Shown here one piece after another: positions 36,865 through 44,164 of a stretch of DNA of 64,000 nt. Each line of letters starts with the position of its first letter. Position 1 is the first letter of the stretch. The DNA is from Protopterus annectens (lineage: Eukaryota > Chordata > Ceratodontiformes > Protopteridae). Under the pieces are notes generated by a model. It worked only from the letters and a program-made list of their open reading frames with translations. It searched no databases and had not been told where the DNA came from. A program made the translations under genes and the position numbers. Where the stretch lies: positions 511,095,823 to 511,159,822 of the forward strand of contig NC_056745.1 in assembly GCF_019279795.1 (NCBI RefSeq). The letters are read 5' to 3'.

Positions 36865-36899
36865 CCAGATGTCAGGTGCCCCCAAAAGGAAGGCAATAG

Positions 36900-36904
<5 letters not shown>

Positions 36905-36952
<48 letters not shown>
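36905..36952. repeat. (AT)n microsatellite between D6 right repeat and ICR
   Basis: About 48 bp of alternating AT. The same place in D8 (52719-52745) has a shorter, impure run, so the tract has changed length since the copies diverged. Confidence 0.95.
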
Positions 36953-36957
<5 letters not shown>

Positions 36958-37069
36958 TATTCAAGCAATGCAATGTTATCAAAAAAGAGTAGTTGCAAGC
37001 AAATACACCATAGGAGGATAACCCAAAATAGATTGTATGAGGAGGCGTTAGCCACTAGTCCTGTACCTA

Positions 37070-37090
37070 GAGGGGAAGGAGGGAGGGAAA
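37070..37090 (+). other. G-rich purine tract beside D6 ICR
   Basis: The sequence gaggggaaggagggagggaaa lies on the plus strand (pyrimidine-rich in the element strand). An equivalent tract flanks the ICR in D3, D4, D5, D7 and D8. It could form a quadruplex or serve as a primer tract. Its role is unknown. Confidence 0.6.
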
Positions 37091-37095
37091 CCTGT

Positions 37096-37192
37096 ACTGC
37101 AGCTGTATTAGCAGTCGAACATCTACATTTATGGTAGGTACAAAACTGTACTATGTTCATCGTGCATACAGCTGCAGTAATCACATATGGGT
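37096..37192 (-). repeat. D6 internal complementary region
   Basis: 37096-37152 is the complement of the right tip (36652-36708, near-perfect). 37153-37192 is the complement of the left tip (42131-42170). The halves abut at 37152/37153, reproducing the junction of joined element ends. This is the defining DIRS ICR. Confidence 0.94.
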
Positions 37193-37225
37193 ATAATCCC
37201 AAAGCTACGCACAGGGTGGTAGGCA

Positions 37226-39307
37226 CTAGGTAGAACTGGGATAAGCCAGAATGCCATGCAACACAGCAGTAGCAAAGCCTGCTCTAGTTTTGGAATATAA
37301 AGGCAGGTGGTAGTGTCTTGTGAAGGTATGTACAGAACTCCAAGTGGCTGCCTCCAAGATATCTTTGGTAGGAACTCCTCTGAGGAAGGCTGTAGAGGTA
37401 GCTGTGGCCCTGGCGGAGTGTGGTCTGATGCCTACAGGGACAGATTTCCCATGATAGGAGTAACAAAATCGTATGCAGTGGCCTATCCATTTAGAGATTG
37501 TCTGTTTGGTAACAGGCTTCCCTTGAGCTCCTACAGCACAAGACACAAAAAGTTGTTATGATTTCCTGAAAGGCTTTGTTCTGTCCAAATAGTAACGTAG
37601 CTGTCTATGGATGTCTAAGGAATGTAGCAGCCTTTCCCCTTTGTTTTGAGGATTGGGGTAAAAGGTAGGTAAGTGAATGGCTTGATTTAAAGCTACCCTG
37701 GATACCACTTTAGGCATAAATGACGGGTTGGTTCGAAGGGAAACCCTGTCCTGATGGAAGATAAGAAAGGGCTGCACAGCCATGAGGGCTTGAAGTTCCG
37801 AAACCCTACGAGCTGAGGTAATGGCCAGAAGGAAAGCTGTTTTCCAGGACAAATATTGCAAATCTGTTGAGGCAGCTGGTTCAAAGGGAGGCAATGTTAA
37901 TTTTTCTAGAATGTAATTAAGATCCCAGGCTGGCACTGGTTGTTTCCTTGGTGGTCTTATATTCTTAGCCCCTCTGAGGAATTGCCTTAAAAGTGGGTGA
38001 GAGAATAACGGCGGATCTGTGTTGAATTCTGCAGAAATGGCTGAGGCATGGATTTTTATGGAGGAAAATGAAAGTCCACTGTTCAGCAGCTCAGCTAGAT
38101 ACTGTAATACCTGAGGCAAATTCAGTTTTCTAGGGTCCTGGCCTTTTTTCTCATTCCAAGAGCAAAACCGTTTCCATTTTGCGGAGTAAGTCTTCCTAGT
38201 AGATAGCCTTCTGGCCTCCAAAATGACATCCTGCACCTCTTTGGAGAGTAAGGTCTGCTGTGGTGTTAAGGAATTTTCCATGCAGCAAGATTGAGTGTTT
38301 TCAGCTGACTGTGAAGAGTTTTGTAGCTGTGCTGAGTCAGCAGAAGAGGCATTAGAGGTAGAGACCAGGGAGGAGTATGTGTTAGGCTCCTTAGGAGTGG
38401 GTACCATTGCTGTCTTGGCCAGTCTGGAGCAATCAGTATCATCTTCGGTCTGTCTGCTCTTGCTTTTAAGAGCACCTTGGGTAGAAGAGGCAGAGGTGGG
38501 AAAGCGTACACTGTCCATGCTGTCCAACTGAATGAAAGGGCGTCCACCCTCCAGGCCTTTGGATGAAAAGTCCTCGAACAAAACTTTTCCAATTGATGGT
38601 TCCTGTGGGAGGCAAAGAGATCTATGTCTGGCCTTCCCCATGCTTGGATTATGTTTGCAAACACCTGTGGATGCAGCTTCCATTTGTGTGGATCCGTCAT
38701 ATTTCTGCTTAGATTGTCTGCCAGCGTGTTTTCCAAACCTGGCAAGTACTGTGCTTGAAGTTCGATTTGCCATTCCAGAGCCAAGTTCCAAAGTGTCATG
38801 GCTAGTCTGCACAGGGGATATGAATGTGTTCCTCCTTGTTTGTTTATGTACCACATTACTGTGGTGTTGTCTGTTCTTATCAATAATTGTCCTGGATGCA
38901 GGGGGTCCTTGAATGCTGTAATTGCATTTATCACTGCTAGCATTTCTTTTTGATTGATGTGAAGGTGCTTTTCCTTTTGGGACCATTTGCCCTGAATGCA
39001 CCTGCCTGTCATGTGCGCCCCCCAGGCGTAATCTGAGGCGTCTGTTGTGATGACTTGATTTGCTTGAGGCTTGCAGAATGGGAGACCTGTGTTTGTTTGA
39101 CATGCTTGGGCCCACCATAGAAATTCCTTTTGCAAACATGGAATTATTGGTATTATTGTTTCCAAATTTTGGCTGTGTTGAGACCATAGGTTTTTTAGGT
39201 ACCATTGAAGTTTTCTCATATGCAACTTTGCACATGGGATTAAAAGAATGCAAGATGCCATGAAGCCCAGAGCCTGCAGGATTTTCCTTGCAGTAAGCCT
39301 GGTACAA
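37226..39307 (-). pseudogene. D6 tyrosine recombinase with one nonsense codon
   Basis: A 693-codon reading frame counting one internal stop. Residues 1-350 overlap the RT-RNase H ORF in another frame. The recombinase proper starts at ILEARRLSTRKTYSAKW, followed by IKIHASAISAEF, SARRVSELQAL (catalytic Arg), IRPHSARATATS (HxxR) and ATWSSVHTFTRHY (Trp, nucleophilic Tyr). A TAA at 37556-37558 replaces the Glu codon found in D8 (FRKSEQL). Otherwise the frame runs to 37226. The single G-to-T change suggests recent loss of function. Confidence 0.9.
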
Positions 39308-40347
39308 TTTGCTAGTGTTTTGAAGTACTGAGTTAGTTGCCCTTGTTTTTCTGGCATAAGATAGGCCATCTGGGTGTTTGTGTCCAAGTTGGCACCCAGG
39401 AAAGTTATTTTCTGAGATGGTGTTAGCCTGGATTTCTCTTTGTTGATTGTATATCCCAGAGAATTCAGTAACAGTGTTGCATAATCCAGATGTTCCAGAA
39501 GAGTGTGCTTGCTGTCCGCTTGGATCAGGCAGTCATCCAAATAAGGGTAAATTTGTATCCCTTGAAGTCTGCAGTAGGCAATTACTGATGCCAGGCATTT
39601 CGTGAATATTCTGGGCACAGTAGATAAGCCAAAGGGCAATGCAGAGAATTGATAGTGGATTGAACCTGCAAGAAATCTGAGGTATCTTCTGCAGCTTTGT
39701 CTGATTGGGACATGCAGGTATGCCTCCTTGAGGTCCAATGTTACCAGCCAAAACTCCTTGCCCAGCATGGGAAGAAGCTGCTGTAATGTGAGCATCTTGA
39801 ATTTTGGTATGAGTAGAAATGTATTTAGGATGGATAAGTCCAAAATGGGTCTCCAGTCGGTTCCTTTTCTTGGTACCAGGAAAAGTCTGGAATAAAAACC
39901 TTGACCTTGTTCGTGAGTAGGAACCTCTTGAATGGCTTTCATGTCCATGAGTTTTGTAATTTGTATTTGCGCCTCTGCCCTTTGATTGTGTGGCAGGTTT
40001 GGCATGCCTCTCATTTTTGGAAGAGTGTGAAAATGAAATCTGTTACCTCTGTTTATTATGGCCAGGATCCATTTGTCTGTTGTGATAATATGCCAATTTC
40101 TTGAAAATAGTGCCAGCTTTCCTCCCAAGGGAGCTGCCAGCTGAGATTTGCTTGGCATGAAAAGGAGGAAGTCATTGGGTTTGCTTTCTGTATTGTTGTG
40201 CACTGTCTTCGCCACCTCTTGGTGCTTGAGTTTGCCATTGTCTGCCTCTATATGATCCTTGAGATTGTCCTCTGCCCCTTGAGCGCCTGTATCTACCTCT
40301 TTGGGGCTTGTCCGTGGCTGGAAAGGACCAGTTTTTTTGAAGGCCAA
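38266..40347 (-). CDS. D6 reverse transcriptase-RNase H, uninterrupted (693 aa)
   Basis: This copies element RNA to DNA and degrades the template. Visible blocks: PLGGKLALF (73-81), ITTDKWIL (88-95), FYSRLFLVPRKGTDWRPILD (151-170), TLDLKEAY with the first RT Asp at 205, ALPFGLSTVPRIFTK (236-250) and YPYLDD with the Asp pair at 271-272. RNase H follows with Asp436 (TTDAS), Glu468 (QKEML), Asp493 (RTDNTT) and Asp544 (LADNLSRN). The last 350 residues share DNA with the recombinase frame, and the first 18 codons overlap gag. It is the only full-length RT frame in the window. Confidence 0.92.
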   Translation of the reverse strand: MAFKKTGPFQPRTSPKEVDTGAQGAEDNLKDHIEADNGKLKHQEVAKTVHNNTESKPNDFLLFMPSKSQLAAPLGGKLALFSRNWHIITTDKWILAIINRGNRFHFHTLPKMRGMPNLPHNQRAEAQIQITKLMDMKAIQEVPTHEQGQGFYSRLFLVPRKGTDWRPILDLSILNTFLLIPKFKMLTLQQLLPMLGKEFWLVTLDLKEAYLHVPIRQSCRRYLRFLAGSIHYQFSALPFGLSTVPRIFTKCLASVIAYCRLQGIQIYPYLDDCLIQADSKHTLLEHLDYATLLLNSLGYTINKEKSRLTPSQKITFLGANLDTNTQMAYLMPEKQGQLTQYFKTLANCTRLTARKILQALGFMASCILLIPCAKLHMRKLQWYLKNLWSQHSQNLETIIPIIPCLQKEFLWWAQACQTNTGLPFCKPQANQVITTDASDYAWGAHMTGRCIQGKWSQKEKHLHINQKEMLAVINAITAFKDPLHPGQLLIRTDNTTVMWYINKQGGTHSYPLCRLAMTLWNLALEWQIELQAQYLPGLENTLADNLSRNMTDPHKWKLHPQVFANIIQAWGRPDIDLFASHRNHQLEKFCSRTFHPKAWRVDALSFSWTAWTVYAFPPLPLLPKVLLKARADRPKMILIAPDWPRQQWYPLLRSLTHTPPWSLPLMPLLLTQHSYKTLHSQLKTLNLAAWKIP

Positions 40348-41624
40348 TTTCTGCTAAAACGAGGTGGCTGTACCTGTAGGAAAGCCTTGACAGTTTGCAT
40401 AGATTTAGCTTTTTCTTCCATTTTCCGTAGTATCTCCTCGGCATTAGTACCAAATAGCACATCCTTTTGTAAAGGAGCATCTAGTAGTTTAGCTTTAACA
40501 TGATCAGGCAAGCTTTGTTCCCTAAGCCAGGCATGTCTACGAATGACTGCACCTGTAGCAGCAGCTCTACTTAAGGCCTCTAAGGCATCATAACCACATT
40601 GTAAGGTGTGTTTACCCACTTGTTCTGCACTATGCATCATATCCTGCAATTCCTTCAAATCTGATTGTTCAGGTTGAGACATTTTGTTTCTTAATTGTGA
40701 TAACGGAAACTGCTGATATTTAAGCATATGGAACTGACAATTTAAGGCCCTCATGGCTAGGGTGGCAGAGGTGTATACCTTTTTCCCCCACCTTTCTAAG
40801 GATCTAGATTCTCTTTCGGAAGGTAGTGGATTCTTGGCAGTAGAGGCCTTCATTCCCTTGGGGCCTTGAGAAATGGTTTCAGGGTCAGCATTATGGCTTT
40901 TGAAAAGAAATTGGTGAGAGTTAGGGACTCTGTAGTACCTATCAGGTTTGACTGGTGCAGGAGGCAGGGAATCCGGATTAAGACAAGCTTCCGAGTAAAC
41001 ATCAAGTATGTCCAGGACAGGAGGTATAGCCAGAGGTCTGTGTTGAGGTAACAAAAGAAATTCCCTAAGCCTTTTCTTGGAATCAGAAAAGTCTTGGCCT
41101 TCCCAATGGAAGTGCTCCCTCAAGGTGTGCAAGGTTTCCCCAAAAGAAAAATCCTCTGGGGGAGATACAGAAGGAATGGACTGTTCTGCATCAGAATCTT
41201 CATAAGGGGAGTACGAGTGTTCCTCCACATCAGAATGTTCTGAGAAAATGGAGCCCTGTTCAGAAGAGGGACAGTCTTCCTCCACTCTGGGTCTCTTGTC
41301 TGGAGGTGGTTGGGAACCCCAGATATAGGAAATTAAATCCTCAGCCATTTTAAGCATCTGCTTTTTAGGCATGGGGCCTGGGGGTGGGCCCTGTGCAACA
41401 GGCCTCTTGGGATGCATGGCTGATTTGGACTTAGTGAAGGCCTTAATGGAAAAGGAAGAAGAGGGTCTGAATACACCCTGGGTTGAAGTGGACCTGTCCA
41501 CATTAGGAGGCTCAACACTCGCTGTGGTTTCGGTGGTTGTAGTCTGAGTAAGGGCCGAGGTACCAGCGGTCTCGGGTACAGAAGACACCACCAAGGAAGT
41601 GTCGTCGGTAGTCAGGGACTGCAT
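40293..41624 (-). CDS. D6 gag-like protein, main part (443 aa)
   Basis: A Ser/Thr/Pro-rich N-terminal half, an acidic stretch (EDSDAEQSIPS), then the conserved helical block: SKKRLREFLLLPQHRPLAIP, VYTSATLAMRALNCQFHM, AVIRRHAWLREQSLPDHVKA and LQVQPPRFSRNWP. It ends 55 bp inside the RT-RNase H ORF, in another frame. The ATG at 41624 is probably not the native start: compared with D8, about 100 bp are deleted just upstream, separating this frame from the metal-binding start. Confidence 0.8.
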   Translation of the reverse strand: MQSLTTDDTSLVVSSVPETAGTSALTQTTTTETTASVEPPNVDRSTSTQGVFRPSSSFSIKAFTKSKSAMHPKRPVAQGPPPGPMPKKQMLKMAEDLISYIWGSQPPPDKRPRVEEDCPSSEQGSIFSEHSDVEEHSYSPYEDSDAEQSIPSVSPPEDFSFGETLHTLREHFHWEGQDFSDSKKRLREFLLLPQHRPLAIPPVLDILDVYSEACLNPDSLPPAPVKPDRYYRVPNSHQFLFKSHNADPETISQGPKGMKASTAKNPLPSERESRSLERWGKKVYTSATLAMRALNCQFHMLKYQQFPLSQLRNKMSQPEQSDLKELQDMMHSAEQVGKHTLQCGYDALEALSRAAATGAVIRRHAWLREQSLPDHVKAKLLDAPLQKDVLFGTNAEEILRKMEEKAKSMQTVKAFLQVQPPRFSRNWPSKKLVLSSHGQAPKR

Positions 41625-41860
41625 AGGCGTCTCGCTGAGAAACGGACCACGTCCGACGACATTTTATAATCAAAGGCTTTACCAAAATAATGTTGGGCGA
41701 ACTCCGCCCGACGCTTAATAGTGCGTTTATTGAAAGTAGCGCAAAAGCGACAGCCCGAGACGTCGTGGTCTGGGCCTAAACAAGGTATGCAGAGGGAATG
41801 GAAATCCTTATGCGGTATTTGCTTCCCACGAGAAATACAATTGTTAACTTTGTCTGACAT
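41612..41860 (-). pseudogene. D6 gag N-terminus with Cys/His metal-binding motif
   Basis: MSDKVNNCISRGKQIPHKDF, then HSLCIPCLGPDHDVSGCRFC. The family pattern is CxxC-x8-HxxxCxxC-x5-HxxxxCxxC. Here the second Cys of the first pair is Arg (CISR instead of CISC in D7 and D8). The deletion next to SSD shifts the frame into an early stop. Confidence 0.82.
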
Positions 41861-41989
41861 CGGTCTGAGGCAAGAAAAGTTTCTAACGGGTACTTAGCTT
41901 TAAAGAAGACTTCGGTTTCCAATTTTTCGTAAATTCAGGAGCTGGCCGACCGGCACTTGCGAACTGCTTCTGCTTCGGGCACCGCGCGG

Positions 41990-42170
41990 CAAAAAAGACT
42001 GAAGAATATGGCGTTGGCTGTTACTTGTATACCCCTGTCGCACTGACGTCAGTGAAGAAGGCGACAACAACCGACGCCGGACCAAGACTTTGGAATTCGG
42101 CCGACTGAAGGACACGCCTGACGGCAGAGAACCCATATGTGATTACTGCAGCTGTAAGCACGATGAACAT
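41990..42170 (-). repeat. D6 left inverted terminal repeat
   Basis: Inverse of 36693-36864, plus its own 13-bp tip (atgttcatcgtgc on the minus strand). The tip is complemented in the ICR. Confidence 0.93.
42024..42051 (-). promoter_or_regulatory. D6 main promoter: TGACGTCA plus altered TATA
   Basis: CRE palindrome at 42044-42051. Downstream GTATACAAG at 42024-42032 stands where D8 has TATATAAG, so the TATA box has one change. Gag ATG is about 165 bp further. Confidence 0.6.
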
Positions 42171-42916
42171 CAAGTGGTACCAAACATTCCAGCTCCAAAG
42201 GCCCGACACGGCTCAGAGGAGGAACCACAATGGGGGAGGGTGGACTCAGGTGGCTCTGGAACAGACTGGGTCGGAGCCAACAACATTTTTGGCAAGGCAG
42301 ATGACTTCAGGAGTCTAAGCATTATTCTCTCCACATCTTCCTCTGACAAGCTCCTGGAGGATCTGAATGACAGTGTAGGCGATCTGGATCTCTGCAGAAT
42401 TACAGATCTTAAGGTTGGGGAGAGCGGCAAGGGATCTCTGGACTGACTCCGATGTAGTCTCTCAGTAGTTGGTTCCGAAATGCTTGGGGCAGAAACTGAA
42501 GTGCCAATATCAACAACCTCGATCAGCTCCAAGGACAGTGGAGGTGAGAAGGTAGAAGTCTTATCTGGTTTAGATATTTTTTGAGGAGGTTCCGATACAC
42601 TAGACAGCACCGGAGAATGCCTTTTGACCACCTTAACCGTCTCTTTCTTAGAGGAATGTGATTTTGAAGAGGAAGATGAATTGGCTAAGTCTTCCTTGAA
42701 GGAAGTCTTGAGGAGACCTTTCAAAATTAACTTGTTCTCCTGCTCCTGGAGAACACTGGAGCTGAAGGAATGGCAGAATAAACAAGTTTCCTGCAAATGA
42801 ATGGCTCCGAGACAATAAACACAATTACTATGGCCATCTGTAACTGACATCTTCTGGGAGCACTTTACACATTTTTTGAAACCCGAAGGTTTGTGGTCTT
42901 TAGACTCTTTAGACAT
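42171..42916 (-). pseudogene. D5 gag-like protein, N-terminal part cut by D6
   Basis: Starts MSKESKDHKPSGFKKCVKCS and contains CVKC, then DGHSNCVYCLGAIHLQETCLFC, the full CxxC...DGHxxCxxCLGxxHxxxxCxxC metal-binding motif. A Ser- and Lys-rich linker follows. The frame runs directly into the D6 left tip at 42170 and continues at 36651. Confidence 0.85.
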
Positions 42917-43660
42917 AATACCTAGCTAAGCAGGAACACACAAGCATAATGAGGACTAGGTCCTCTAACTTAAACGGGCCTAGCCCTAACCACACACGCA
43001 CACACAAGGAAGAAGTAGAGAGGACTAGGTCCTCTAACTTAGATGGGCCTAGCCCTGGAAAAAAAGAAATAAGCAGAGAACTAGGTCCTCTAACTTAAAC
43101 GGACCTAGGTAGATAGGCTAAGTCATAGAAAGACAGTCAGAGACTATCAAATGCCACTGCACACAAGCTAAATTTCTAAATATCTAAATTTCCAACTCTC
43201 TAAATTAGAAATCTACGGCTCAAAGAACTAAGTCGTAGAAAAAACAAGGTCAGAAACTATCAAACGACACTGCACACAAGCTAAATTTCTAACTATCTAA
43301 ATTTCTTTCTAAATTAGAAAAGCACGCTCAAAGGGCAGAGTAGCAGAGAAAAACTCTAATAATCAAGAAAAACACTGCACTGATATAATAGCAAATATAA
43401 ACGCAAACGTGCAATGTTAATAGAAAGAGTAGCACACAGGATACCAAAAGGGAGAACAAGGGCCAGTGGCCAACCAGTTCTCAACAACTAACTAATTTAA
43501 AAATCAAAAACACTCCAACAGGTCAGAAAATACTCCTAACACTAAACTCTATCTGGAACAAGATAAATCGCAATAGGTAAACAATAATGTAATAATAATA
43601 GAAAATGTTTTAAACTTAGCCACGGCCAAGCAAGAAGCACATCTCAACTCATAGACACGG

Positions 43661-43816
43661 CAAACTAGATCTGGGGATTGTGCTGGTGCATTATGGGATA
43701 CCTACCTAGCCATGAACCAACTAAGAGACTTTGAGCTTGTAACAGGCTGAGTCGGAGCCGAGGATCGGCTCCGAACCCATATGTAAGAATGAAGGTGAGA
43801 TAGGACTACAGAACAT
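43661..43816 (-). repeat. D5 left inverted terminal repeat
   Basis: Inverse of the inner D5 right repeat (31750-31902): agatctggggattgtgctgg pairs with ccagtacaatccccagatct. The left-specific tip ends in cagaacat. No clear CRE or TATA pair was seen. Confidence 0.85.
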
Positions 43817-44164
43817 CAAAATTTAAGGGCACAGTATAAACAAATATTACAATGTTATAGAACAATGGGCATTCTAAATTTTCAAATGAGCAATCCGTAT
43901 TTACAAAGTATATAACATTACAATGTTATAAAACAATGGGCATTCCAATGTTTCAAATGAACATTCAATATTTGCAAGCATATAAATAGCTACATTGTGA
44001 AAACAGAGTTATTTCTTGCTAACATCAGAGTTAATACTGAGAGTTAATGGTAAGCAAGTAGCAGATAGAATATACTGAGGAAGGTGTGAGACTAAAAAGA
44101 CCTATAGGTTATACTGAGGTTGTGGCAGGCCTAGAGATGGAGAGGTGGCTGTTAGAGCTTTTGA
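43817..44164. other. No gene; contains a 71-bp tandem pair
   Basis: 43849-43919 and 43920-43990 are two diverged copies (acaatgttata, then aacaatgggcattc in both). The rest is plain AT-rich DNA before the LINE 3' end. Confidence 0.75.

Larger units (their letters stand above)
36652..42170 (-). mobile_element. DIRS D6, best preserved copy, inserted in D5 gag
   Basis: A 5.5-kb complete element bounded by agtacag at 36652 and gaacat at 42170. All parts are present in DIRS order. Removing it restores D5 gag reading across CACTTG^TTTTGG (minus strand) with no target duplication. It is very similar to D8 over its whole length. Defects seen are one nonsense codon in the recombinase, a deletion of about 100 bp in gag and an altered Cys codon in the gag metal-binding motif. 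Confidence 0.95.
31712..43816 (-). mobile_element. DIRS D5, interrupted by D6
   Basis: In element order (minus): left repeat 43816-43661, gag start 42916-42171, the D6 insertion (42170-36652), rest of gag 36651-35334, RT-RNase H 35318-33200, recombinase 33260-32150, complementary region 32130-32028, right repeat 31902-31712. Without D6 it is about 6.6 kb. It is related to D3 and D9 (YLDDWL type). Confidence 0.92.

Noticed and set aside
36652-37152. A separate 500-bp MITE with terminal inverted repeats beside D6 (and similarly beside D3, D5, D7, D8)
   Set aside because: The inverted ends are the right repeat and the ICR of the DIRS itself. Nested junctions show the segment inserted together with the element body.
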